Below, one piece after another: positions 17,101-23,630 of a stretch of 28,566 nt of DNA. How positions within the stretch are numbered: position 1 is the first letter of the stretch; each line of letters opens with the position of its first letter. Source of the stretch: a virus; the IMG/VR virus record IMGVR_UViG_3300044632_000568, positions 1-28,566 of that record; one strand, written 5' to 3'. The notes beneath the pieces were generated by a model. It made no database searches and was not told the DNA's origin. It saw only the letters and a program-made list of their open reading frames with translations. The position numbers were made by a program, and so were the translations under genes.

Positions 17101-19727
17101 CCTAATTTATCTGTAACAATACCTTTAGCCTGATAAAATGGATCTCTATCAGCTACAAGATTTTGTCTCGCTGCTCTTGCAAGTCTTGCAGCAGAATTTG
17201 CTCTACCAGCAGCAAGAGCATTTGGAACACTTGCAACTTTTGCAGAGTTTGTAAGTTGATATGCATACTGAGCTGGGGTTAGTGCTCTACCAGCAGCAAT
17301 TTTATTAGAAATAGTTCTGCTCTTGAAAAAATCAGTTCTTGTTGCACCAGCATTTCGTGACAAAAATTCTTCTATTTGATCTGACTGAGTTAGCTTACCT
17401 TTTAATGCAGGGGTTAGCAAAGGTGTTAACTTTGATTGTCTTGGTGCTTGGAAATTTCTCATTGCTGCTTGAGCAGTTGCTTGTGCTTCACCAAGATCTG
17501 GTACCAATTTTTTAGCCAATGATGACTGAACGATGGTGCTATAGAGGGATTTTACTTTTCCATCAGCTAATCTAGCAGCCTCTCCTAAACCAGCAAAACC
17601 ACCAGATGCTGATGTAAGTTTAGGAAATAGACCAGTGAGTGCTCTACCCAAAACACCCATTGATGCCTGAATCGTACCAATACCAAGAACTATTGGACCA
17701 AGAACTGCCAGAAACGCAAGGAAGCCAAGAATCACTTTGGATATATTTTGTCTAGTAGCCTCAGACAGTGATTGCCATTTTTCATAAAACACCTGAATTT
17801 TGTCAGCCAAACTTTTCAATGTTGGACCAATTGTCTTCATCAAATCCGCAGCAAAAAGCTTAAATGCGTTTTTAATTTTTTGAATAGCTACTTCAAGCGA
17901 ACCGAGTGACTGCTCCAATTCCATATTAGCAACTTCTTGAGCGTTTGATGCACCAGCAAGCTCAACGAGCATTGCACGACCAGATTCTGTTTTTGCTGTA
18001 CCAATGATGTCAATTCCTTGACTTTGCTTCTTCTGAACGACAACATCAGCAACTGCCTTTCTTACTTCTTTAGCTGTTTTGATTTCAGCAGCAGAAACTT
18101 TTCCGTAACCTTCAACCATCTGCCCCGCCTGTGCGGTTGCAATTCTTGCAATGATTCCAATGTCACTAAAGTTATTTATAGCTGTTGGAAGCGCTGTACT
18201 ATTTAATTGATTAAACTTACTTAAAGCACCTTCTGCTACGGATGCAAGAATTCCTTCTGATGTATTAGCGCTTCTTGTAGCCTTATTGAGTTCTCTATCA
18301 AATTGCCCCATCTGCTGAATGGCAATATACATTCTTGGTCCTTGACGCTTCTCAAAGATTTCAGACATAAGCTTGAGGGCACCCTCTGCTCCAGCAGAGC
18401 TTGCCTCAACTTTCATAAATACATCAACAATACCCTGAAGACCAGTCAACCCAGTTTTTGTTGTTTTATTAAAAATATTCTGAGTATCAGAAGCAACTCC
18501 ATATTGTTTAGCAAGACTTGCTAATAATTCTGTGTTTTGCTTAGTTGGACTGATTGCTCTTTGCAATGAAACTTTAATTGAGTTTGCAGAAGCACCAACA
18601 TCAAGACCAGCAGCCTTCATAGGAGCAAGCAATGCTGCTGCCTCTGTCATTGACAAACCAAAGCTCACTGCCATTGAACCTAATTCTGGAAGTGACTCAG
18701 ACAAATCTTTTAGAGTTAGCGCCGTGACATTTTCAATATTGTTAAACATATTGAGCTGTGTTCTGGCAGCAGAAATAGCTCTTGCTTCACGGTCTCTTGC
18801 ATCTGTTAATTTATTAAAAGCACCAGATGCCTCAAGAGCTCTAACTGAGTTGAAATACAAAGCCTGGGCAAGGTCTTGTGCGCCAGCAGCATCCATGTTG
18901 CCGAGTTTTTCAGTAATAAGTGTTAGCTCTGTAAGTGCTGTGATATTTTCATTAACACTAATTCCCAATTCAGCAAAATCTGTTGCAAGACCAACTACAA
19001 GATCTTTTGATACACCAAATTTATTACTTAAACCAGTTAACGCAAAATCAAGAGCCTTAAATGAATCAACCATTTTGTTAATAGCAGCCTGGCGCTCTGC
19101 ACCACCAAGACCCTTGCCAAGCTTCTTATCAGCCTGTTCGGCTGTCATTGCAACGCCTTCAAGAACCTTTGTTAGTCTTACAAGAGCAGCATCAACTTTA
19201 ACTAAACTTTGTAGACCAGTTCTTGCAAACAGCAACAATGGTGCTGTAAGGTTAATCATCAGGCTTCTACCAACGAATTGGGCATCCTTACCCATCTTCT
19301 GGAGTCTCAGCGAGATATTAGAAAGGTCTGATCCAAAAGACCTAATTCTCAAACCACGAAGTGTTGTTGAGAATGCTTTGAGTTGGTTCTGAGCGGAGGT
19401 TAGCTCTTTGCCAAGCTTTGTAGTAGGACCACCAGCTTTTAATATTGCGAGGTTATAGTTCTGAATATTGGAGCGGAGGCGCTTGCTCTCTTCAGAAAGA
19501 GCAGCTTGATTTCTCTTTAGTTCTTTTAAACTATTAGCGTGTTGATTAACACCTTTGCTCGTGATGCCTAATGCTTTATTGACAGCTTTAGCATGGCTAT
19601 CCAGTGCCCTCATTGGCACTGTTACACCCTTTAGGTTAAGAGCAAGATTTCGTACAGATGCGCTTAAATTAGCGACATCCTTAACACCCGTAGTATGTAC
19701 GCTAATTATTAGATCTACATCAGACAT
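11193..19727 (-). CDS. Giant tail tape measure protein with inserted cargo-like region
   Basis: 2844 residues. N-terminal coiled regions are followed by a TP901-like tape-measure core (about 180-530; LSESLPELGSMAVSFGLSM). Hydrophobic segments lie near 675 (VILGFLAFLAVLGPIVLGIG), near 1042 (LATGIGAIVLGIGVAVMLVV) and between 1120 and 1220, then a long charged helix (1390-1500). Two copies of A-[IL]-L-H-G-G-E-Y-[IV]-[LI]-N-A occur, at H1859 and H2746. Between them lie about 890 residues unlike a tape measure: a domain at about 1921-2012 (GNINLNKLPVV ... LLPTVVNGK ... SGKNLGVY) and a region at 2057-2700 with VHERPPQHPF (H2427) and TIHFGINSP (H2510). Using about 0.15 nm per residue, the tail would be roughly 300 nm without the insert and over 400 nm with it. 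No strong Shine-Dalgarno is visible before the ATG at 19725-19727. Confidence 0.92.
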   Translation of the reverse strand: MSDVDLIISVHTTGVKDVANLSASVRNLALNLKGVTVPMRALDSHAKAVNKALGITSKGVNQHANSLKELKRNQAALSEESKRLRSNIQNYNLAILKAGGPTTKLGKELTSAQNQLKAFSTTLRGLRIRSFGSDLSNISLRLQKMGKDAQFVGRSLMINLTAPLLLFARTGLQSLVKVDAALVRLTKVLEGVAMTAEQADKKLGKGLGGAERQAAINKMVDSFKALDFALTGLSNKFGVSKDLVVGLATDFAELGISVNENITALTELTLITEKLGNMDAAGAQDLAQALYFNSVRALEASGAFNKLTDARDREARAISAARTQLNMFNNIENVTALTLKDLSESLPELGSMAVSFGLSMTEAAALLAPMKAAGLDVGASANSIKVSLQRAISPTKQNTELLASLAKQYGVASDTQNIFNKTTKTGLTGLQGIVDVFMKVEASSAGAEGALKLMSEIFEKRQGPRMYIAIQQMGQFDRELNKATRSANTSEGILASVAEGALSKFNQLNSTALPTAINNFSDIGIIARIATAQAGQMVEGYGKVSAAEIKTAKEVRKAVADVVVQKKQSQGIDIIGTAKTESGRAMLVELAGASNAQEVANMELEQSLGSLEVAIQKIKNAFKLFAADLMKTIGPTLKSLADKIQVFYEKWQSLSEATRQNISKVILGFLAFLAVLGPIVLGIGTIQASMGVLGRALTGLFPKLTSASGGFAGLGEAARLADGKVKSLYSTIVQSSLAKKLVPDLGEAQATAQAAMRNFQAPRQSKLTPLLTPALKGKLTQSDQIEEFLSRNAGATRTDFFKSRTISNKIAAGRALTPAQYAYQLTNSAKVASVPNALAAGRANSAARLARAARQNLVADRDPFYQAKGIVTDKLGTRFFQGGNELLDDTTPGSPSRTRGALSRLSGGRISATRRLLGTAEDQANILAGGGVQGARMQTQLRARKAVGGIKDFATTSKTANLGKGFVEALRPIKQFKAGVSGAKGAIAALEAQQRTLGLAAPGTFRKMGVAIKGFVTNVKLADLAMKIFRMTMLATGIGAIVLGIGVAVMLVVKNFGMFKEKAAGPLRGLAFAFGVIKKALMEITRPIQDLFAQFGGGAKGTEGSVNGLVTIFRQFVKVVQMVAQAFKSLVENIIKPYLYAVVNIVMAVVSMFKGNWGDALKFLTAAFARVAEVLVSIWQAVMKVLIKVAGFIVKAVITIFAGLMKGLVKVIALGVKLMLTSLTAIPKAVAKGFSWLSKIPGMGWFSAISDGMNDTIDGMYGMVDAGADAASGAIDALADGAKGLVDGGVNLYGKAIDGIANTIKGGLKKGADLGVKESTHSLQKGKKPLVDAGTEAGEAAGEAIANSAGDGFEENDPSGKIGEKLKEGIKSAVQDLQNYIAGELKNAIDKYVDASTKALEKQRDAALKIYDVQIKTLGKLEKAEESLTKTKEFESNKRKMLDDKALSDEQFRRNYALAVYEGRTDDARMLQLEQTSQTKSFNEDLNSLESSRAKDLAKENLDALKEAINEARDAAQKFFDESIAKFQESIETITKFPPVTIEDYKTQIGELYNITNQTATDNSAAFEKMFTDFATTINTKMPNDVVGAFSTNLDELVLVAKEKYGLGSDTSENTVIGVTIGMLADIGGVFGDKKQTVIDSFGLVTTGLKDNFKESATAIVTAVTNDFLTPFAEATTKFKENWEKVYKQAIIDGNRAITDALRNDVAVNKDLFEEMRGYIDATSLKWLGLKAAAEAAGEAQKDAAAGGGGGGGGTTGSTPSGAGLNVGRADAFTSNNALRAVKGLAPLTYQQFTAGTGLSTAAIGARPIKPAFIPNPSLKPTSRAKGGIIPTRTQNQNSGYPEGYIPAPTQEGVPALLHGGEYILNAKAVSRIGIGALNKMNNNLLPKFLKGGQVPKRSGAIAPKKGDGTLNGPYGTVVKPVVPGNINLNKLPVVKNNIKGEGGVSTVRSLSIGTDRGTMLLPTVVNGKIISDQQAIKFAINSGKNLGVYKDDATAEMAAQLIHMSEANRVGRANPSNTRGSADRIEQQSNAKTNDAKKQFALATAGVAISKKPYDWKTEKGLNFVEKAIFKGIDVVTATPGFIRSQLESYQATFLNPLINTGGRLIGKNPRLREAGAIEGLINTADVIATIATAGASKAAAPFGKGLAAEISRSIPKKTVGAKISGFIGKLFNRETMTPVIESNIAKSVSRVDNIVDSISSKPSIYPELTPGVSGPLPALRTKIGAFDLNPLDISIGDTSAAYSSIPGFNIDGKIVTFGNIERVLAEKTNLFESGFSAINGQVINPLDTVIKNIPSDPYTLSGLAEFSASGAQTAANWHFARSLVRDSMNDGGLQVLGSKITSVPQVDALLYAASNGDIYAKSIFEKLAELGKTKISAAKAASFAKANIDMTPGINREVSGMPTVWQDLMNAGSVDDMLEKLIIVHERPPQHPFITGKGGDLFLKPTGDYNTKTKFFSNMGTSLAYETRLAKMAGYFTNTEDLLKNPTVRDRMSAREISKHNLLRNTIHFGINSPAAGHMARQEAGGEILLANLKAVMDANPGALDTLYAVDSYFTPKDLTGLRIPKDAFQIFRPSELATTSAPDYLIRRLQTGYYTDNQFSTISDQLFRDMKDHMITDRMKQLGGTGLWQTGEHYTNDWQDAIIRKLALELRLNTGLHANHFVSSIESLSNDLNYPMPYNYDMHVPVSYYDQFGENALPRLINKRNNHIINYLTPKYSPAYASQFKTGGYVPGAPSKAIPAILHGGEYVINADAVRNMGVRTMQSINQSKFRAPSGVPAYAGGGGTTSVSTVNINVDTFVGEEEWFKSMMKSYNVNVLPKQQKAAGMETRTFTSYNGINQGL

Positions 19728-19743
19728 ATTTGTACCAATATAG

Positions 19744-19772
19744 ATTATCCCATTTTATACAGTAAATAGCAA
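19744..19772 (-). promoter_or_regulatory. Candidate promoter for the tape measure gene
   Basis: In the 48-base gap between the tail chaperone fusion and the tape measure, the minus strand has TTGCTA (19767-19772), a 17-base spacer and GATAAT (19744-19749), close to the primary sigma-factor consensus. The start codon lies about 17 bases downstream of the -10 element. In AT-rich DNA such matches arise by chance, so this stays tentative. Confidence 0.35.
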
Positions 19773-19775
19773 TCA

Positions 19776-20407
19776 TTATTCCTGCGTGTAGCCTAATGGA
19801 ATACCGAAGCTCATGACCTCAAACGGTCTCATCGGCTCATCTGGAATTTTATCTTCTGGCGAATACCAGTCTTCATCAAAGTCAACATCTGCTCCTTGGG
19901 AAAGAGCTAGGGCTTTGATTTCTTTACTATATTCATTTGAACAAGCTCGGTACAGAAGAAACATTTCGTGAAGAATTAAAGACTCCTCTAATTCCTCTAG
20001 ACTTCTCCATGCACCGACTTGAACAAATATTTCTGACTCATACTTCAGAAGGGGGATCTCATTCCATGATAGAGGCTCACCACCTCCACCCTCCCCGTTT
20101 ATTGGTTTGGGTCGTTACCCATTGCGGCAGCCATAACTTCACCGAATGTTCTGAGGTCAAGAATATCCTCAAGAGCATCACGGTTTGCTGCCAATTCTGG
20201 ATCTGCTTTGCGCAGAGCAATAGAAGCTGCTGAGATCATCTTATCAATATCGTCATCAGTCATTCCTGCTTCATTATCAGTCTTCATTTCGTTTGCAACC
20301 TTCATAAACTCACGGAGGTGCTTGATGGTCAAAGGCTTAACAGTCCTTTTCTTCCCATCAGAGAAAGTAATTTCAGTACCTTTAAACAAATCATTATTTG
20401 TTGTCAT
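19776..20407 (-). CDS. Tail assembly chaperone, -1 frameshift fusion (G-T type)
   Basis: Joined product of about 210 residues: 101 residues of the upstream frame (from ATG 20405-20407), a -1 shift at C-CCA-AAC (20105-20111), then 109 residues of the -1 frame to TAA at 19776-19778. The -1 frame begins P-I-N-G-E-G-G-G-G-E and continues PLSWNEIPLLKYESEIFV, GAWRSLEELEES and IPLGYTQE. It is open right across the upstream stop, and its only internal ATG (19962-19964) would miss most of it. Position between the major tail protein and the tape measure, and a glycine linker at the junction, fit the lambda G/GT arrangement. There the minor frameshift product recruits tail tube subunits to the tape measure during assembly and is not in the virion. 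Confidence 0.85.
20099..20407 (-). CDS. Tail assembly chaperone, unshifted product (G type)
   Basis: 102 residues ending M-G-N-D-P-N-Q just after the slippery site. The N-terminus is beta-rich (EITFSDGKKRTVKPLTI), then helical (LREFMKVANEMK, MTDDDIDKMISAASIALRK), a pattern typical of actinophage and other siphophage tail chaperones with a conserved P-L-T-I-K-x-L segment. It is the major product; only a minority of ribosomes would shift to make the longer fusion. The start ATG 20405-20407 has AAAGGAG twelve bases upstream, a longer spacing than its neighbours, which may lower translation. A hairpin terminator lies between it and the major tail gene. Confidence 0.85.
   Translation of the reverse strand: MTTNNDLFKGTEITFSDGKKRTVKPLTIKHLREFMKVANEMKTDNEAGMTDDDIDKMISAASIALRKADPELAANRDALEDILDLRTFGEVMAAAMGNDPNQ
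20105..20111 (-). promoter_or_regulatory. Programmed -1 ribosomal frameshift site (C-CCA-AAC)
   Basis: Perfect X-XXY-YYZ heptamer in the zero frame, GAC CCA AAC CAA TAA, where both tRNAs re-pair on CCC AAA. The zero-frame stop follows one codon later. About 10 bases downstream the RNA is G-rich (GGGGAGGGTGGAGG), with a possible GAGG...CCTC hairpin and a later TCCCCC, which could form a stimulatory stem or pseudoknot. Confidence 0.8.
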
Positions 20408-20448
20408 TTTAAAATATTGCTCCTTTTTATAATCGTAGGGAATATAAG

Positions 20449-20495
20449 AAAAACTCCCAGGTTTCAGTATATCATACTGATTCCCAGGAGTTTTT
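20449..20495 (-). terminator. Rho-independent terminator (works on either strand) after the major tail gene
   Basis: Long inverted repeat: minus-strand AAAAACTCC...GGAGTTTTT arms of about 22 bases. The stem has nine perfect outer pairs, two G-U pairs, two G-C pairs, a two-base internal loop and a seven-pair inner stem (TCAGTAT/ATACTGA), with a very short loop. The A-run before and T-run after the G/C stem let it work in both directions. It lies 25 bases after the major tail stop and before the tail chaperone, so it probably reduces rather than abolishes downstream transcription. Confidence 0.8.
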
Positions 20496-20520
20496 ACTTA
20501 GTACAAATTTTTGGTGTTAA

Positions 20521-21099
20521 TTATTGCTGATCAATAATCTTGCCGTATTCGTAGCCTGTGTCACCAGTTACTGGCAAAACACGGAACGATACTTCAAACA
20601 CGGTTGCTTCAGCTCTCTTCATTGAAATCATTGAAGTGGTCATTGACACTGCTCGCTTAGTATTAAACTTGCGGGTCTTTGTTACCGATGCTGTTGAACC
20701 TGGGGCATTACCAGTTACCTGGAGTGCGTACTCAAATGGGTACACGCCCTGTGAACCGAACAACAATGTCTTAGTATTTGCGCCATCATTATTTGCTTTG
20801 ATTGACTCTCCACCAGTTACATTGTCATAGCTCCATGCTGTTGCAAGGTTGTTAAGAGTTCCTTCTGCAAGGGTTGTCTTAACCATTACTTTCACCTTTG
20901 ACTGAATGACCTTTGCTGCGTCACCGTACTGGTCAATTTCAATGTCAACCATGTCTGGTTCCCACGAAATTTCAAGACCACCTTGGGTTGCGCCCACATC
21001 TGTCAAGCTATCAAAATCTGAGTTTGTCATCGTGATGTTGGAAACACCAGTTTTTACTGTTGCTTCACCAACTACGATATTGGAAGTTGTTACTGCCAT
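20521..21099 (-). CDS. Major tail (tube) protein
   Basis: 192 residues, beta-rich with a compact N-terminus (NIVVGEATVKTGVSNITMT), a Q-G-G-L-E-I-S-W-E-P-D segment and R-V-L-P-V-T-G-D-T-G near the end, consistent with a siphophage tail tube subunit. Supporting context is strong: it directly precedes the frameshifted tail chaperone and tape measure, has the best ribosome binding site in the window (AGGAGGA, 21107-21113, seven bases from the ATG), and is followed by a strong terminator, all expected of a protein needed in many copies. Tube subunits stack as hexamers around the tape measure. Confidence 0.8.
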   Translation of the reverse strand: MAVTTSNIVVGEATVKTGVSNITMTNSDFDSLTDVGATQGGLEISWEPDMVDIEIDQYGDAAKVIQSKVKVMVKTTLAEGTLNNLATAWSYDNVTGGESIKANNDGANTKTLLFGSQGVYPFEYALQVTGNAPGSTASVTKTRKFNTKRAVSMTTSMISMKRAEATVFEVSFRVLPVTGDTGYEYGKIIDQQ

Positions 21100-21106
21100 T
21101 TTACTA

Positions 21107-21113
21107 TCCTCCT
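21107..21113 (-). promoter_or_regulatory. Strong ribosome binding site of the major tail gene
   Basis: AGGAGGA on the minus strand, seven bases upstream of the ATG at 21097-21099. This is the closest match to the 16S anti-Shine-Dalgarno among late genes here and fits high expression of the tube subunit. Confidence 0.7.
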
Positions 21114-21114
21114 G

Positions 21115-21309
21115 TTATTCAAGGACAAATATTTTCTTGCCCTTGCGATCTCGCCATTTAGAAATCTTAATGGCATGATCAGTTTTTATTTCATCAGAGC
21201 GGTTTCCGATCCCACGACCTTTCTGCCACTCAAAATCATAAACATCTTTTCCTAGTTTCACGGAAAACCCTGGGGTCTTGCCGATGTATGTAATTACATT
21301 ATACTTCAT
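21115..21309 (-). CDS. Small hypothetical protein before the major tail gene
   Basis: 64 residues, basic, beta-type N-terminus (YNVITYIGKTPGFSVKLGKDVYDFEW) and a lysine/arginine-rich end (KWRDRKGKKIFVLE). Its stop lies immediately beside the strong ribosome binding site of the major tail gene, so the two are coupled. Small proteins with a Y-x-G-K-T-P-x-F-x-V start occur in neck or tail-joining clusters of other siphophages, as far as I remember, but no function is established for them here. No clear Shine-Dalgarno precedes the ATG at 21307-21309. Confidence 0.55.
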   Translation of the reverse strand: MKYNVITYIGKTPGFSVKLGKDVYDFEWQKGRGIGNRSDEIKTDHAIKISKWRDRKGKKIFVLE

Positions 21310-21334
21310 ATACTTTTATGATACCACAAACTAT

Positions 21335-21745
21335 CTATAGACTTACTGAAAACAGGGAGAAATCAAGGTCCATTTGATACCAACCTTCTTTCTCAATCGG
21401 TTCTGATACAGATGTTGAAACCAATTGAGAGCTTAATATACGAACATTTGAGCTAGACACAGTTCCTTGTATTTCATCACCATGACCGAGTAATTCAATC
21501 AATCTTTCTCCAATTTTAAACATTCTATCAACATTGGAATCATAAACTGAATAGCGGATAGCGTCATACCTGTTCCAGTATGACTCAACAGATGGGATGT
21601 GAGGGTTGTAGTAATAAACAACAAAAGGAGCTGTTTCTGTACCGTAACCAATTACTGGAAAGAAGTTCATTGTTTTTCCAGCAATGTTTGCTAAATCCGT
21701 ATCAGCTTTTAAAAATGTATTTACATCATAGACACTAATTGGCAT
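21335..21745 (-). CDS. Probable tail terminator protein
   Basis: 136 residues of alpha/beta pattern: an N-terminal helix (VYDVNTFLKADTDLANI), a central strand T-A-P-F-V-V-Y-Y-Y, a helix (VDRMFKIGERLIELL) and C-terminal strands (WYQMDLDFSLFSVSL). Size, fold pattern and position after the HK97-gp10-like gene and shortly before the major tail gene match tail terminator proteins, which form the hexameric ring capping the head-proximal end of the tube. GAGG about seven bases upstream of the ATG at 21743-21745 lies over the stop of the previous gene. The assignment is from synteny and secondary structure only. Confidence 0.6.
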   Translation of the reverse strand: MPISVYDVNTFLKADTDLANIAGKTMNFFPVIGYGTETAPFVVYYYNPHIPSVESYWNRYDAIRYSVYDSNVDRMFKIGERLIELLGHGDEIQGTVSSSNVRILSSQLVSTSVSEPIEKEGWYQMDLDFSLFSVSL

Positions 21746-21748
21746 AAA

Positions 21749-22285
21749 TTACCTCAACACATCCTTTGTAGGAGCTTTAACATTACCACCAGATGTAAAG
21801 CCCTGACCTGAAAAGGATCTTTTAATTTCAGCTTTGATAACCTTTGCAGCCGCTTCCTTTATCTTGTCTCTCTTAGATGCAATTGCTACCTGTCTAACTT
21901 CTTTATAAAACCTTGCATATCCCTGAGCAACAGAAGCCTGTCTAGTCTTCATGAGACCATCGCCAGCAGAGATCGTTCCCCCGCCCTTCCTGCCAGTCAA
22001 CAAGATTGCCGATGCGATCTGAATGTTTCTACCATTCTTACCAGTTTGCGATTTCGGATATGGCTTAATCTTTAATTTAATACCGCCAGCACCAAATGGT
22101 ATCAATTCATACTGGAGATACTTAGCAGCCTTTGCGATTGGAGAAACAGCATCCTTTAGTTTCATTTTAGCCATCATCATAGCTTCTGCCTGAGCATATG
22201 AAATTCTGTTTGGCAATGTATCATAATAAATCTGTGCAGCAATCAATTGCGTCATTGAACGACTATCTACCTGAACATTAAGCAT
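21749..22285 (-). CDS. HK97-gp10-like neck / tail-completion protein
   Basis: 178 residues, strongly basic. Helical N-terminal part (SMTQLIAAQIYYDTLPNRIS, AEAMMMAKMKLKDAVSPIAKAAKYL) followed by strands (GIKLKIKPYPKS, IQIASAILLTGRKGGG) and a C-terminal helix ending in F-S-G-Q-G-F-T-S-G-G. This is the usual design of HK97 gp10-type proteins: conserved long helices with A-P-V-A/A-K-like patterns and a G-R-x-x-x-x-I region. It overlaps the stopper gene by eight bases. It belongs to the head-tail joining set between adaptor/stopper and tail terminator. Confidence 0.6.
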   Translation of the reverse strand: MLNVQVDSRSMTQLIAAQIYYDTLPNRISYAQAEAMMMAKMKLKDAVSPIAKAAKYLQYELIPFGAGGIKLKIKPYPKSQTGKNGRNIQIASAILLTGRKGGGTISAGDGLMKTRQASVAQGYARFYKEVRQVAIASKRDKIKEAAAKVIKAEIKRSFSGQGFTSGGNVKAPTKDVLR

Positions 22286-22652
22286 TCTCTACCACCTTGC
22301 GACATGTAAGAAGTATTTGACGCACCTTCCCATTAAGACCAGTTTGCTTATGTATATTTACAATTTCAACTGGTCCAGCCTCAATGATATTTCCAAATCT
22401 ATCTACAACATTTTGAATTCTATTATTATAAATAGCGTAAGCCTGATCTTTATGCGAAATGTAAAATTCAATTTCATCAATATTATCTATGTAAGGATAA
22501 GTCCTTCTTTCTGAAGACATTGACTGAAAGAATGCTTTTATTGTTCCAGCCTTAGTGTATGTCATTGTTTTCTGACCAGCATCATTCACAGAAGTGGTGC
22601 GTGTATAAACATCAATGCTATGCGGAAGTGGTAGAAATGTTCCTTGTGACAT
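22278..22652 (-). CDS. Head closure / stopper protein
   Basis: 124 residues, mostly beta (SIDVYTRTTSVNDAGQKTMTY, AGTIKAFFQSM, IEFYISHKDQAYAIYNNRI, RQILLTCRKV), like the small beta-barrel head closure proteins (SPP1 gp16 / head-tail joining type) that plug the portal channel after packaging. The motif D-V-Y-T-R-T and the D-R-F-G-N-I turn are typical. The start ATG (22650-22652) is two bases after the stop of the adaptor gene and lacks an obvious Shine-Dalgarno, so translation is probably coupled to it. Confidence 0.6.
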   Translation of the reverse strand: MSQGTFLPLPHSIDVYTRTTSVNDAGQKTMTYTKAGTIKAFFQSMSSERRTYPYIDNIDEIEFYISHKDQAYAIYNNRIQNVVDRFGNIIEAGPVEIVNIHKQTGLNGKVRQILLTCRKVVENA

Positions 22653-22654
22653 GA

Positions 22655-23587
22655 TTATACAATATAGTCCATAACGAAAAGTGTATAATCCATCAACAGG
22701 ACATCTGCATCAATATTGCCAGTTGACTCGTAGAACGAAGAATCTCTTCTCATTTCGTACTCAATAGTATCCATATCCACTCTTGCTATACCATGCCTTC
22801 TAAACTCAGAATCATCATTCATCATGTCAACTAACAAAAGATCTGCTGCTTGCTCAATATTGTTCGGAACAAACTGCCATCCAAAATCACCCTCAATCCG
22901 ATACACACTTTGAGGATTAAACTTATTAACAATTAAAAGAACATTTACGCTATCAAGAACTGATTTCCTGAACTGAACATAATATGAGCTGCCAAAACTA
23001 TGAGGTTCTTTTATTTTTTCTATATGATTCATTGTTGCATCTGAGTAATCATGAAGAACTATCTCATCATTGGTTCCTGGATCGGCTGTGACCTTTCTCA
23101 GAGTAGTTATTGGATTTGGAAGATGAATTGATTTCTTTCCAGAACCCATAACCTCAAGCTGTTTATTTGGATAGTACTCAAAAGACTGTCCACAGAAAGT
23201 GTTGATAATATTCCTTACCTTTTTCTCCATCTTTTCAAACTTGTCATACCAATCGGTTTCAAGCTCTGGATGGTCTTCAAAGAAGGTGTCAATATCAATG
23301 TATGGCGTATAGACATTAAAGTATTGTGACTGTGTGTATGATGTCGCACTTATCGTATATGTAAAATCAGCACGATATCTTCCCGCAGCATTTAGCACAT
23401 AGATACCAGAAGCTGCTTGACCATAGGTGATGGTATAAACTCCAGCACTTGATCTTGTTGCGTTTGTTGGACCAGAAACAAGTGATCCAAACTCATGATA
23501 CAAACTAACTGACACAACATTTGATGTTGGATCAGCAGGAAGTGTTAAAGTTAGCGTCTTGCTTGTTTCAATTTTTACATCATCCAT
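22655..23587 (-). CDS. Head-tail adaptor with N-terminal Ig-like domain
   Basis: 310 residues from the ATG at 23585-23587; the frame is open to a TTG at 23594-23596, but TTGAG four bases before the ATG favours the latter. Residues about 1-95 form a beta sandwich (LTLTLPADPTSNVVSVSLY, GVYTITYGQAASGIYVLNA, YRADFTYTI), like Ig-like or BppU-type domains. The rest is helical with a gp6/gp15-type adaptor pattern: FFEDHPELETDWYDKFEKM, V-R-N-I-I-N-T-F-C-G-Q and a late helix N-N-I-E-Q-A-A-D-L-L-L-V-D-M-M. Adaptors form a dodecamer under the portal. The extra Ig-like part is unusual and may project outwards from the neck. Confidence 0.65.
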   Translation of the reverse strand: MDDVKIETSKTLTLTLPADPTSNVVSVSLYHEFGSLVSGPTNATRSSAGVYTITYGQAASGIYVLNAAGRYRADFTYTISATSYTQSQYFNVYTPYIDIDTFFEDHPELETDWYDKFEKMEKKVRNIINTFCGQSFEYYPNKQLEVMGSGKKSIHLPNPITTLRKVTADPGTNDEIVLHDYSDATMNHIEKIKEPHSFGSSYYVQFRKSVLDSVNVLLIVNKFNPQSVYRIEGDFGWQFVPNNIEQAADLLLVDMMNDDSEFRRHGIARVDMDTIEYEMRRDSSFYESTGNIDADVLLMDYTLFVMDYIV

Positions 23588-23611
23588 AATACTCAATTAT
23601 ATCAGAGAAGG

Positions 23612-23630
23612 CATTCTAAGCCTTAGAATG
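23612..23630 (-). repeat. Perfect 9-bp inverted repeat across the stop of the 53-aa gene
   Basis: CATTCTAAG, one base, CTTAGAATG. The stop codon of the small gene (23623-23625) lies inside it. There is no T-run after it, so it is not a standard terminator; it could be an RNA-stability hairpin or a protein-binding palindrome. Confidence 0.5.

Noticed and set aside
16560-17760. Holin or membrane-protein gene suggested by hydrophobic segments
   Set aside because: The segments are part of the continuous tape measure frame, where such segments are normal. No lysis gene was found in the window.
18532-19392. Plus-strand open frame of 286 codons
   Set aside because: It lies entirely inside the tape measure on the opposite strand. 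Its composition mirrors the Ala/Leu-rich codons of the real gene, and it has no recognisable domain.
19776-19964. Independent 62-aa gene before the tape measure
   Set aside because: The same frame is open much further upstream, past the chaperone stop, and joins at a perfect slippery site, so it is the end of the frameshift product.
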